From assembly GCF_029962835.1 (NCBI RefSeq), contig NC_080583.1, positions 69,115,158 to 69,179,157 of the forward strand: a DNA stretch of 64,000 bases, given 5' to 3'. Origin of the DNA: Magnolia sinica (lineage: Eukaryota > Streptophyta > Magnoliopsida > Magnoliales > Magnoliaceae). The notes below the pieces were generated by a model. The model saw only the letters and a program-made list of their open reading frames with translations. It made no database searches and had not been told where the DNA came from. The translations under genes were made by a program, and so were the position numbers. This document shows, piece after piece, positions 21,701-31,201 of this stretch. How positions within the stretch are numbered: the stretch's first letter is position 1; each line of letters begins with the position of its first letter.

Positions 21701-24700
21701 AAAATGGATTTAAATAGAAAAAGTGGTCGTTTTTCGAACGTTAAGCGGGTAATTGTCGTTATGCCCCATAATGGCCAATATAGTCCCAAAAAACCTACCC
21801 CGTTTCACCCTCGTATCGCGTAACGGTCATTGCCGTTACCTATACGTATCGACCTTTATAGCTATATCGTAACAGATACACAACACCTTGGACGAGAGGA
21901 TCGACAAAGCCGGGGGGGGGGGGGGGGGGGTGAGAGAGAGCAAAGGAATTAGGGTTAGTCATGTGGCAAGTGTGCGGAAAATCCCAACCATACATTCACA
22001 GGATACGGGTAATATCAAGTGTCCATGGTCACGCACGCACAAATTCACATTCCAAAAATACCCTTAAACAAAAATAGAAATTCCATTCAATGTCCAAAGA
22101 TATTTGGAAGCCTGAACAATTGTCAAAAACTAATTGCAGGGGAAAAATTCTCCACCTGCACGTCGTGTTATAGATAGTCAAGTACTTCATGATTGCCCTG
22201 AACAAATAGATGATCAAATTGTTGATTTAGCCTATTTTTGTGTAAATGGCTTGATCATACATATTAAAGCCATTGATTAAGTGATTAGTACTGGTCAAAT
22301 TGTGAGACATTTGCATGGTAGCCCAAAAAAATTGTGTTGGACCTAATGAGCATTAGAGCATCTCCCTCCCCCCATAGACAAGGAGCGAGAGAGATGCACA
22401 CATTGAACAGGTTGGACAGTTACCGTCCACCTGGTGGATAACTTCCAAACCATCATGTGTGTTTGCCATCCACCCTATTCAATAGGCCCCACCATGAGAG
22501 TCACCTTATGCAAAATTCGCTCCATCCGCTCATCAGGTGGAACACACCAGAAAATAATGTATACCTGCTGATAAATAACAAAATATAAGTGTGGTCCACC
22601 TTATGAGTGGGAGGGGCTGATTTTTACACAAGACTTGAATGTTGCCATCCACCCTATTCAATAGGCCCCACCATGAGAGTCACCTTATGCAAAATTCGCC
22701 CCATCCACTCATCAGGTGGAACACACCAGAAAATAATGTATACCTGCTGATAAATAACAAAATACAAGTGTGGTCCACCTTATGAGTGGGAGGGGCTGAT
22801 TTTTACACAAGACTTGAATGTTGCATGCACATGAAATGTTGAAAGTTGAGACTCATCTATGGGGTGGACTGAAAGTTTTTGTCCTAACATGGAGTGAAGC
22901 CCCAACCAGTTCGGTGAGGGACCATGGTAGCATTTGTTTTTCAAAATGTTTTCAAGTATAAATGGATAGGGGCGCCAAAGCAGGAGCGGGAACGTGAGTC
23001 CTATGCATGATTCGAAGCGGGAAGGACACCAAGTTAGAAGGATCATGGAACTGAGCATCCAACCAGTTGGATGTGACATCTCTCATTAATTTAGACAGAC
23101 ATGCATACATACAAATTTACACACACACATAAATATGGAGCTTCAAATAGAGGGAGGATAATAGAATCTTGCCTGATGGGATCAACCTCCACAGCTGCAT
23201 CATCAATCAGAAACCCACTAACCCTCCAAACTGGGTCGACAGCATGAATTCTATCAGCAAGAGCTTTCGTCCATTTACATACATCCTGCTTTGCAAAGCT
23301 CCGGGTAATGACCCATGCAACAGGAAGTGCATGTTGTCTCGAGTCAAAGGCAAGAAGAGAGTACAGCGGATACTGCATAACCCAAATACACAGCACAATA
23401 TCAGATAAAGGGGTCAATGTGCAGTTTGTAAGCTTGTACAGTTGAGCAGAAGTGGTGGACATGCCTTGAGTTTTTTAATGCCAAACGTTGAATCTGCTGC
23501 AATAAGACTGTGATGACCAAAACGAACCATTTGTTGTAACTGCCATTCTGTTTGAATTCCCAAAATAAATGCATCCGTATCTGTAGAATCCTGATAAAAG
23601 AACACTGACTTCTTATTGCGTTCGACCCATAAGCGAATGCTAGCTTGATCATCAAGGTCCAGTTCATGTGTGGACCGTTTGATAATCATCCCTAGTTTTT
23701 GGACATATTGGGATGCAAGGCTATTGACTTTGGCATTTGATCCACAATAACGCTGAACTCCTTCAATGTGTTTTTGCAATATGTTTTCCTCAGGAATGCC
23801 CAGATAAATCATGGACATCGTTTGCTGCTGAATCTCGTCGCAAATGTAAGGGATTTTCTTCGCACCTGGGCCAATAGCATCTCTGTCAAGCGGTCCATGG
23901 CACAAGAAACCCGACTTATTGACATGGCGTCTGTCGTTGTATATAATCATTGCGACTGACGGACGAGCGTAGAGGCGCTTCACTACAAAATGGCAAGTGC
24001 AGCCCCGCATTGATTGTGGTCTAGCAGCACGGTTTCTTGTATTGAGTCTATATTTCCGACTGGGTAAGATACTCCCACCCTCTCCATAATTCTCAGGACC
24101 AAACGAGCACCAATACCTGCAAACCCAACACAAATTTAAGAAGATCTACTTGTTTCAATAAAGTGTTGTTTGGCATATTGATTTCGGGGCATTTGAAATT
24201 GGAATCCAAATCCACGCTAAATTTGGGGGATTTAAAATCCAGTAGGGATTTGAAATCCTAAGGAAGTCCATTTTTCAATTCTTCTCTAATGGCTTGATTG
24301 GATGGTGCAAAAGAAAAGAAAACTGTAACGATTATCCAATAATTATTTTCCCCGATTTCCCATGAGCATGGATTCTCATGGATTTTGGGGGTCTTGTTTG
24401 GATAATTAACAAATGAAAAACCAAATGAAGCTGTCAAGAAAGTCACCACATATTTTGTGCATGAAAATTTGACTTTAGTGTTTGGGTAAATGGTTACATT
24501 TTGAAATCCAATGTTTCTTTTGCTATCCAAACATGATAAAATGTACAATCAAAGGAAAAGTCATCCATTTTCTTTTGTTTTCTTTTCTTTTTTTTTACCC
24601 ACAATCCAAATAGGCCCCTAAAAGCTGGCCTGCAAACTCCACAGATTTGAAATCCTGTCTAACAGCTATAATTTCCAAAATGATCATTTAAGGAGAGCAG

Positions 24701-25230
24701 CAACCCTCCACACTTCCAAATCCAGATTGCCAAACACAGTTTCTGATTTCCACAGATTGATAATCCAGGTTGCCAAACAAAACTGACAGAATGAAAATAT
24801 CAGGGATTGCAAGTCCTGGATTTGTTATTCTTAAGTAAAAAATCCAAATCTTAGTTACGCTGTATGACCCCTCATGTGAAAAATGAAACCACAATTAAAA
24901 AGATGAACAAAGATAGTAAGTAAAAAGAAAGAAAGCTTGACAGAGTATGTCAACTCACAGCCTATACTCAAGATATTCATCACTCTTGTAGTTCTTCAAG
25001 CTGCCTTTTTCTCTTTTTCTCCCTTTCTCAATGTGAAATCTTGTCGGGCATTCGACATTAGAGCATTCTCCAATTATAAATGCATCAACGCGCTTGTATG
25101 GGATAAGGGCCACATCATCAATGTGGTGCTCATTAGTTCCGAACTTGGTCCATGTCAGATTAATGGAAGAGAATTCTTCACCGGGCGGATCTTGCAACGG
25201 AATATCAAGAACGCTATCCTTTACCTCCAT
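11708..25230 (-). CDS. SWIM zinc-finger protein with MULE-transposase-derived core (five exons, 723 aa)
   Basis: Coding exons, in transcript order: 25230-24959, 24116-23465, 23372-23173, 14219-13975, 12510-11708. They join in frame without a stop to 723 residues. The product closely matches the conserved plant SWIM zinc-finger family I know from Arabidopsis At1g60560 (about 700 aa), including the start (M-E-V, then FSS.NLTWTKFGT) and the block GPGAKKIPYICDEIQQQTMS. Domains: an N-terminal zinc-binding region (C56, C61, H66 and C130, C132, H155, C163/H164; FAR1/WRKY-GCM1-like by inference), a MULE-type DDE core (about 270-470; D299, D365/D366), SWIM motif C585-x-C587-x8-C596-x-H598, and a basic C-terminus (KSRKRKR) that should act as a nuclear signal. 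The role is unknown; it is likely a DNA-binding nuclear protein domesticated from a Mutator transposase. Introns are 842, 92 (GC-AG), 8,953 (GC-AG) and 1,464 bp. It is the only intact host gene here. Confidence 0.9.
12552..13054. mobile_element. Mutator-type MITE in intron 4
   Basis: 503 bp. The left end AGAGATGCTG and right end (minus strand TGAGAAATGCTG) extend into about 60 bp of imperfect inverted repeat containing CTCAGAGCACT and GTGCTCCTAGTTGCAT. Flanks ATTGTAACA (12543-12551) and ATTGCAACA (13055-13063) are a 9-bp target duplication with one change, as Mutator-like elements make. Confidence 0.65.
13299..13915. repeat. tandem copies of the intron 4 3' end (about 310-bp unit)
   Basis: The junction sequence around the real acceptor (12504-12551) recurs at 13299-13347 and 13609-13657, each followed by 'ggctacagacac' and 'gccaactcatcag' phrases. 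Periods are 283 bp (after removing the MITE and its target repeat) and 310 bp, so three units exist and the real splice junction is the edge of the first. The duplication is old enough for clear divergence. Confidence 0.8.
13609..13630 (-). other. decoy 3' splice site
   Basis: On the minus strand TTCTTTCTATGCTAG followed by AAATGTCACTT mirrors the true acceptor TTCTTTCTATACGCTAG followed by AAATGTGGCTT. Use of this site would read Glu-Met-Ser-Leu and then a stop. The older copy at 13299 has lost its AG. Confidence 0.55.
13975..14219 (-). CDS. SWIM gene exon 4 (residues 375-456 plus one base)
   Basis: 245 bp encoding DIFCCPVLFSVWRIRRSWLR, then KKCSHIEVQREIFKRLGEIM, YSVWNGVD, ELIQDFADQTAFMRYF and WVPKI. 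The usual MULE C-x2-H element after the second Asp is not kept here (the place reads SVWRIRRSWLRN), which argues against transposase activity. The donor is ATTG|GTCAGA. Confidence 0.9.
14455..14860 (-). mobile_element. LINE-like 3' tail (possible)
   Basis: On the minus strand the sequence ends with T-rich phrases (CTTCTTGGCTTTTGC, TTTTTTTAATGAATTTC) that resemble 3' UTRs of plant L1 LINEs. The upstream part holds a short open stretch I do not recognise. Weak assignment. Confidence 0.3.
14884..15245. repeat. MITE related to the intron 4 element
   Basis: The left TGGGCTTAGCGTATGGAAAC is mirrored at the right (minus strand TGGGCTAAGCACATGGATAT), and both sides continue with a CTAGTTGCA / CTAGTTCCA phrase. 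Target duplication unclear. Confidence 0.4.
15275..15600. repeat. two successive left halves of the intron 4-type MITE
   Basis: The phrase from CAAAGCACTGTAAG through GTTGCATCGGTTCA to CGATCAATCTGAA occurs twice about 95 bp apart (15285 and 15385), followed by one body. It looks like a partial duplication or one copy inserted in another. Confidence 0.5.
15689..15760. repeat. (GA)n microsatellite
   Basis: About 72 bp of AG repeats in intron 3, read as (CT)n in the transcript. Confidence 0.95.
16118..16330 (+). repeat. SINE-like body without its tRNA head
   Basis: It shares GGCATTTTCA.ACCGGGCTC, GTGGGGTTGC, GTGGGATGC and GGGGCACACTC with the copy at 20850-20960, in the same orientation. It also contains three 20-bp units of GGCTGGTGGCTCGTGTGA (16210-16263). 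Confidence 0.4.
16335..18061 (+). repeat. left arm of the long inverted repeat
   Basis: Pairs with 18230-20725. It contains a 57-bp direct duplication at about 17000-17113 (GTCCCGAAGGTCAGATTTAA versus GTCCCGAATGTCGGATTCAA), which is also present in the other arm, so it predates the inversion. Confidence 0.8.
18230..20725 (-). repeat. right arm of the long inverted repeat
   Basis: Mirror of 16335-18061. It is interrupted by the hAT-like element at 19746-20482; removing that element and its 8-bp duplication restores alignment to the left arm exactly at CATATG/TTACAT. Confidence 0.8.
19746..20482. mobile_element. non-autonomous hAT-like element nested in the right arm
   Basis: 737 bp. The left end CAGTATTTTAAATATCG is mirrored by the right end (minus strand TAATGTTTTAAATATCG). 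Flanks GCAACATC and GTTACATT are a worn 8-bp duplication; the undisturbed left arm has GTTACATC at this place. It is rich in ATATCG words, like the ends of the hAT at 27428. Confidence 0.65.
20756..21012 (+). mobile_element. tRNA-derived SINE-like element
   Basis: TAGAGCAAGTGGTTA (20764) fits a pol III A box and CGCGTTCGAGTCTCC (20820) fits a B box, about 45 bp apart. The body then shares sequence with 16118-16330. The phrase GAGCAAGTGGTTAATTGTC occurs at both 20767 and 20986, either as a target duplication or as the head of a second copy. Confidence 0.45.
21196..21890. mobile_element. non-autonomous hAT-like element
   Basis: 695 bp. The left end CAAGGTATTTTGTATCGGTA is mirrored by the right end (minus strand CAAGGTGTTGTGTATCTGTT). 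Flanks GATGAGAG (21188-21195) and GACGAGAG (21891-21898) are an 8-bp duplication with one change. Inside are mirrored 'cggtaacg' and 'ggccataatgg' words. No coding sequence. Confidence 0.75.
21912..21930. repeat. 19-base poly(G) run
   Basis: Nineteen consecutive G between CC and TGAGAGAG, in intron 3 (C-run in the transcript). Confidence 0.95.
22463..22820. repeat. 179-bp tandem duplication in intron 3
   Basis: Units 22463-22641 and 22642-22820 are nearly identical (a few substitutions, e.g. CGCTCCATCCGC versus CGCCCCATCCAC). The unit is MITE-like ('aggccccaccatgagag', 'gtggtccacctta'). Confidence 0.95.
23173..23372 (-). CDS. SWIM gene exon 3 (residues 309-374 plus two bases)
   Basis: 200 bp encoding YPLYSLLAFDSRQHALPVAW, then VITRSFAKQDV and FLIDDAAVEVDPI. 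The D365/D366 pair lies where MULE transposases have their second catalytic Asp. The exon ends ATCAG and is followed by GCAAGA, a second GC donor; AG joins the G of exon 4 to give Arg375. Confidence 0.88.
23373..23464 (-). other. SWIM gene intron 2, GC-AG type
   Basis: 92 bp, near the plant minimum size. The 5' border is AAG|GCATGT and the 3' border TTATGCAG|TAT. Splicing there is required to join KKLK to YPLYSLLAFDSRQ in frame as the family protein has it, so a GT alternative does not work. Confidence 0.8.
23465..24116 (-). CDS. SWIM gene exon 2 (residues 91-308)
   Basis: 652 bp beginning after TTTGCAG. It encodes YWCSFGPENYGEGG, then GCTCHFVVKRLYARP, GPGAKKIPYICDEIQQQTMS and ELDLDDQASIRLWVERNKKS, and closes with QMVRFGHHSLIAADSTFGIK. 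D299 in ADSTF matches the first acidic residue of MULE transposases. The donor is a GC type (CTCAAG followed by GCATGT). Confidence 0.9.
24117..24958 (-). other. SWIM gene intron 1
   Basis: 842 bp, GT-AG. It holds worn repeat sequence with 'ggaatccaaat' and 'gccaaacaaa' phrases in both orientations (24180-24860), as in old PIF/Harbinger- or hAT-type MITEs. No gene inside. Confidence 0.8.
24959..25230 (-). CDS. SWIM gene exon 1 (residues 1-90 plus two bases)
   Basis: The start is the ATG at 25230, chosen because the family N-terminus begins at this methionine. The exon encodes FSSINLTWTKFGTNEHH and CSNVECPTRFHIEKGRKR, with a C56-C61-H66 pattern. It ends CT at 24959, followed by the strong donor GTGAGT; the split Leu codon is completed by G in exon 2. 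A CAG directly before the ATG could be an acceptor, so a 5' UTR intron upstream is possible. Confidence 0.9.
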
Positions 25231-27419
25231 CTGGTGTTGTATCTTTCCGTGATTGAACTACTGAAACATTAGAATCTACCACCCATTCAGGCAATAACAA
25301 TGATTAGTCAATATGAAAATTGGAAGCAAAATATAAAAGCACAAACAACGGTCAAGTAATTGGATTTTGTAAAACATATGAAAGAATAACTAGCCCAGGA
25401 TGAACTACTATCACTTCATTTATAGAAAAGGGGGTATGCACTTGCAATGCACATGGAGAGAGGAGGGGTATGAGCAAAGGGAGAGAGATTCGGATTTTGG
25501 AGGGAAATGGTGAGGCTAGACACAGGTGCAGGCTGCACACAGAGAGAGGAAAAGGAAAAGGAAACAGATAGTAGAGCTAAATTACAAAGAGAGATGACCC
25601 CAGAAGAGGAAGAGATGGTGCAGGCAACACATAGAGGAGAGATGGGGGTGCATGCTATGCACGGAGAGAGCATTTAACCACTTAAAATCTAAGCCGTTTG
25701 AGGGTGTTTGCAAGTAAAATCTCAACCATAGCTTTTGAGCACCAGCTAAACTTTTAAATGACATTATTACACTCATTTATTTGGGTAAATCCTTTCCAAT
25801 ATCCCCTTAAAACCGTAAGTTAAGAACTCGTCAAAAAGGGGTATAGATGTCGACGACTCTTCAAAGGCAAGCGTCCCATCCCGCCATTTCCAATGTTGTG
25901 GCCCACATGAGTTTTAGATCTGTTCTGATTTTGGGCTAGTGTCCTAACATGAGCAATTGCAATTGACGGATGGAGCAAGTGTCGCACAGATATCACAGTG
26001 GACCCAACATAGCCTTTCGTTGAACAGTCGGTCTCATCAATTGCACCATTCCCAGATCGTGTTATACAAACAGAGATCATAGTTACCTAAATCATTACAA
26101 CTACCATCGAATTGAGATTCACTACAAGCTACCAGAATTGCAATTTGATTCACTATAAATCAATTATATTCATCAAATTGGATGGATACAGACATACAGT
26201 ACATTAGTAATTTGCCTCTATATGCTGTCAATAGCTATTTTGATAAAGTCGTGCATGCATGTCTAAGGTATTTGTGTACATGCCAACATATCTGCCAGCA
26301 TGGCATACATATATGAGATCAGATTCATCCATCATGAAGGTCACAATGCCTTGAAGACCTGGCATAAAAACCATTTTGGTCAACTGCTTAGATGGGCTAC
26401 AGTTGGCGGAACAAAAGTACGGCGAAAAATGATCTTTCTAAGCCACCACCTGTTTCCAATGTAGTGGCTCACCTGATGAGTGGCCCAGCCTAATTTTTGG
26501 ATTACAACATCTAAATGGTCACACACATTATGGACAGCTTGGATATTGCACCTGCCTACCACATTGGCATGTGCTGCGCTGCCATGTAGATGGGATAACT
26601 TTTACACGTGTAGACTTCAAACTTCCATCTGTATCATCTTAGAAGTCACCTACTTCAGTACTCAAATATGGTACGTGGTGTTGGCTTTGATAACAAATGT
26701 TAATAACCTAAATATACACCAAAAGCCCTAGGACTGATGGAACACATCATGCTAAGCCCTTAAACCATGGTGGAGCTGGAAAAACCAGAATATGATAGAG
26801 CCATGTCTCTACATTGCATGTGGCTATATTGTCCGTCAATCTAAAGGTCCAACCAGTTGGCCTTATTATGGATAGACAATGTTTCGAAAATCATACTTAT
26901 CAGAAGATACTTGGACATAGAACAGAGTGAGATCCATCACTTATCGGAAGGCCATACCCGTCACTCATCTTTATATCCTAGTACTTAACTTTAACCATTA
27001 ACTATTTTTTTCCCACAGTCAATTTGGAGGCACTATTTAGATGGCAATGATCATCTGATCTATGCGAATCTCGAACCAGTTTCCTTCATAGTGGGTCCCA
27101 CTTGATGGATAATCCTGATTGAAAGATAACACTACCACATACGGCTCTAACATGTTCTGGTTCTTCAGGCTCTACAATATCATCTCCCTTGCATAATACC
27201 TTTTGTGGGATTGGAAGAAATACAGAAACTATTCCTAATTGCAAATGCCTCTACAAACACACTTAAGCTAAACTTGTCCATCTATAAAATCAGCAGAAAA
27301 ATACAAGAGCAAGACGTGCATATGGCAAGTGCAACTCACATAAGGAGAGAGGTGGTTTGCAAGACATGGGAGAGAGCTAAAGGTTATAAGAAGTTGTTCA
27401 ATACTTTGGCAGTGTGTGG
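25231..27419. other. upstream region of the SWIM gene
   Basis: The promoter and 5' UTR should be here, but I cannot fix a TATA box or start. The stretch 25440-25680 is strongly purine-rich on the plus strand (pyrimidine-rich in the transcript sense), as in plant leaders. Worn GGGCCC-type MITE pieces occur at 25860-26060 and 26300-26600. The segment 27190-27310 is repeated at 36840-36985. Confidence 0.4.
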
Positions 27420-27427
27420 GTTGATAC
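27420..27427. other. hAT target-site duplication, left
   Basis: GTTGATAC, identical to 34983-34990. Confidence 0.92.
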
Positions 27428-28223
27428 CAGTGTTCGAGTTATCGGCGAAATGTCAATAATATCGACGATAATATCGGCGAAACCCCCTATATTCGTTTCT
27501 CTGCCAGATGTCGGCGAAAAATTGGCGAAATATAGGCGATTTTTTTGAGATGGGAGATATTATTGGAATATTCCATTTCGTACTCCATTATCGACGAAAT
27601 ATCGGGAGATATTATCGACGTAAGGGCGATATTTTCAGAATATTAACTGTAGCCACCGACCCCACGAGAAAACTGTAGCTACCTACCTCTTTCTCTGATA
27701 AATATCGGGAATATCAGGGAATACCTGGTTAAACGGAAGTCGGAACCGGAGCTGGAACAGGAGCTTCTCAATTGACAGATCCGGTATGTGTACGCAAAAC
27801 CCCTCTTTTCTCGCCATCTCAATTTCTTCCTTCGAGCGAAAATCTCTCTCGCACCGGGAAATCGGATTTCGCACCGAGCGAAAATCGCTCTCGCACTGGG
27901 AAATCAGATTTTGTCGAGCGAAAATCCCTCTTGCGGTGAGGAGTTCACACCCTACGAATGCGAAATACCTCTCGCCCTGGGAGGTAAATCGGACGGATGC
28001 ATGGGCGGACTGAGAAGTACGCTCCTATCGTACTGACTAAACTCAGTTGGGCCCACTTTGAATGTATGTGGTCTATCTAAGCCGTCCATCCGTTTTTCCA
28101 TCTAATTTAAGAGGATGAGCCCAAAATTTAAGCATATCCAAAACTTCTGTGGCCCCCAAGAATTTTTCAATGGTAGACGTGCAATTCAACTATTTCCTGC
28201 AGTGTGGTCCAACCATGATGTAT

Positions 28224-28650
28224 GTGGGCCCCACCATGATGTATGTGTATTATCCACTCCGTTCATCCATTTTTACAGATCATTGTAGGGCTTTATCCCA
28301 AAATCGAGATGGATAAAAATATCAGGTGGACCACACCACAGGAAAATAATAGTAATTGGATATCCATCATTTAAATCCTCCTAAGGCCCACTATACTATT
28401 TATTTGACATCCAATCTGTTAATTAGGTCATACAGACCCAGATTAAGGGAAAAAACAAAGATCGGGTTGTTCCAAAACCTTTATGGCCCTCAAAAAGTTT
28501 TGAATGGTCAAAGTTCATTCAACACTATTTCTTGTAATGTGGTCCAATTGAGATTGGGATATACCTGTTTTTTTTTTTCCATATCATAAAATTATCTATA
28601 AAAATAGATGGACGGCATGGATGAAACACATACCTCGTGGTGGGGCCCAC
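28224..28650. mobile_element. GGGCCC-type MITE, complete copy
   Basis: Opens GTGGGCCCCACCATGATGTA and closes with the mirror image GTGGTGGGGCCCAC. It appears to sit in another copy whose left half is 28030-28223. Confidence 0.65.
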
Positions 28651-29102
28651 AGAGCACAACAAGGGAGTAGCCAATCTGTTTCCAAAGCTCAAGTGAGTCG
28701 TACTATAGGAAAATGTGGTTAGGGAAATTCCTACCGTTGAAACCTTCCTGGGTTCAACAGTGATGTTTAGATGCCATCCATACCGTTAATAATGTCATTA
28801 CTATTGGGATGAACTGAAAACAAAAATATTGGCTGAATCAAAACTTCTTTGGCCCCACGAATATTTCAACTGTGGACGTTTGATTATCACATTTTAGGCT
28901 CACTTGAGCTTTAGATGTGGTTCATTTTTTGCATCATGTCCTAAAATGAACTCACAAAACGGATGGACAGGGAGGATTTTTCACAAACATCACAGTGGGC
29001 CCCACCTGAGCTTGCAACACAAGAAGGAAATCCGAGTCCTGCGCTGCTGTTGAATGGGGCGCGGATGGAAGCGGTTTGCGTACTGAGTACAGCACCCTAA
29101 GC

Positions 29103-29562
29103 GTACTGAGTAAACTCTGTGGGGTCCACCGTGATTTATGTATTTTATCCAGTTTGTCCATCCATTTTACAAGATAATTTTAGGGCCTTAGATAAAAAAC
29201 GAAGGATATACAAGGCTAAAATGGACCACACCACAGGAAACAGTGTGAATTGAAGTTATACCGCTGAAAAATTCTTGGGGGCCACAGAAGTTTTGGATCA
29301 AGATTAGATTTGTTTTTTCCTTTCATCCATGTTTGTTTGATCTTATGAACAGTTTGGATGAAAAATAAACATCACTGTGGGGCATAGAAAGGTTTCAACA
29401 ATGGAAATCATTATTTCCACTATTTCCCGCGGTATGATCCACTTGAGATTTGCATAAGCTTCAATTTTGGGGCTCAACGCCTAAAATGAGATGGAAAAAC
29501 GTATGGAAGGTGTGGCTAAACCACATGAATTCACAGTGGGCCCAACTGAGTTTACTCAGTAC
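29103..29562. mobile_element. GGGCCC-type MITE with GTACTGAGTAAACTC ends
   Basis: 460 bp. The left GTACTGAGTAAACTCTGTGG is mirrored on the right (minus strand GTACTGAGTAAACTCAGTTG). The best-preserved terminal repeats of the family in this window. Confidence 0.7.
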
Positions 29563-29681
29563 AATAAGGGCGTACTCAGTAAGCAATCCGATTTCTGGTG
29601 TATTGGCTACAGACAAAAGCCGTAGCCAAAGGAAACAGATTGGCTAACCCCCCTGCCACCAGCCAATGGCTGGTGGTAGGT

Positions 29682-30129
29682 GCTCCGTGGACCCCACCAT
29701 GATTAATGTGTTTCATCCATGCCATCAATCTATTTTCCTACATTTTATAGAATGAGACCAAAACAGAGGTATATCACAGTCTCAAGTGGACCACATTATC
29801 GAAAACAATGTTGAATAAACTTCAACCATTAAAAACTTTCATAAAAACTTTCTGAGGGCCATAAAAGTTTTGAATCAAGCTTATCTTTGTTTTTTCCCTT
29901 CATCTGGATCTGTATGACCTAATCAACAGATTGGATGTCAAATAAACAGTACAGTCGTGTCCTTGGGAGGATTTTAATGGTGGATATCCAATCACTATTA
30001 TTTTCCTGTGGTGTGGTCCACCTGAGATTTATATTCCTATCATTTTTGGTATAAAGCCCTAAAATGGTCTGTAAAAATGAATGAACGGAATGGATGAAAC
30101 ATATACATCATGGTGGGGCCCACAGAGCA
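29682..30129. mobile_element. GGGCCC-type MITE, complete copy
   Basis: Opens GCTCCGTGGACCCCACCATG and closes with the mirror of GCTCTGTGGGCCCCACCATG. A separate perfect palindrome, CCACCAGCC-AAT-GGCTGGTGG, stands just outside the left end at about 29656-29676. Confidence 0.65.
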
Positions 30130-31201
30130 CCGACCACCAGACCGTCCTAAACTTTGAGTCGGGCGCAGATTAGATACTAACAAGGTCAGTGGCCAAATGG
30201 CTACTGAAGTGATGTCGCCAAGCTCTGTGGACCCCACCAGGATGCATGTGTTGTATCCATACCGTCCAACCATTTGTAGACATCGTTTTATGGCATTACA
30301 AAGAGAATGAGATAGATCTAAATTTCAAGTGGACCCACCACAGAAAACCGTGGGAGCCGTCACACCCACCATTCAAACATTTATAGGGCCCACAATGATG
30401 CATTTTTGAGTTCCATCCTATTCATAAATTAACATAAAGATAGATGAAGTGAAAACAAAAATATCAACTTCTTCGGAAACTACTATGGCCCCTAAGAAGT
30501 TTTGAACGGTGAATGTCACAGTCCCCACTATTTTCCATGGTGGGGTCCACTTGAACTTTATTATGGGCCACAAAAGTTTTGTATAAAGCAGATATTTGTT
30601 TTTTCACTTCATCCAGATTTACGTAACCTTTTCAACGGGTTGGATGGAAAATAAACATTATGGACACATTATGGTGGGTCCTAATAAGTGTTTAACAGTG
30701 GACCATACAATCACAACTGTTTCCTTTTGCATTGTCCACCTGAGACTATATCTGTTTCTTTTTTTTTTTCCAATACTCCATAATTAAATACAAAAACAGA
30801 TGAACGGCGTGGATATAGAATAAATACATCAAATTCCCAAAAATCAGGATGATCAGTTAATTAAATGGGCTACACCAGAGGGAACAAGTTGGGAGATAAC
30901 GTCCACCCTTTATTTGCATGGACCCATCATGTTGTATGTATAAATCACAATAGGCCCCATAAAGTTTACTCAGTATGCAATCTGCAAATTCTTTCCTCAA
31001 TTGTAATTTATATGAATTTTTGATCTGATCTAACATCTTAGCCCTTGAAATGATTTGGGATTATTACACTGAATACGAGCCGATGCACTTTTTTTTTTTT
31101 TTTGTCAATTATTGCAAATTTGTATACTACTAGGGAGCAAAATGTCGTCTGAATCGGGAAAAGGATGAGCAAGGGACATTGGGTGGAAACATGGACGGCC
31201 A

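Larger units (their letters stand above)
14220..23172 (-). other. SWIM gene intron 3, 8,953 bp, GC-AG, packed with mobile elements
   Basis: Borders are AG|GCAAGA at 23172 and TTTAG|GGAC at 14220. In transcript order it contains the 179-bp tandem duplication, a hAT MITE (21890-21196), SINE-like sequence, the 4.4-kb long-inverted-repeat element (20725-16335) with a nested hAT MITE, a GA tract, MITE fragments and a LINE-like tail. The protein reads continuously across it (DPIR then DIFCC), so no exon is missing between. Confidence 0.85.
28030..30990. repeat. cluster of GGGCCC-type MITEs inside the hAT
   Basis: At least five whole or partial copies stand side by side or nested. The family is a foldback about 430-460 bp long: GTGGGGCCCACCATGATGTA, then 'ccgtccatccattttta', 'cattttagggc', 'aagtggaccacaccacagg', and then the same words in reverse. 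Some copies extend into an outer repeat GTACTGAGTAAACTC. No coding potential. Confidence 0.8.
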
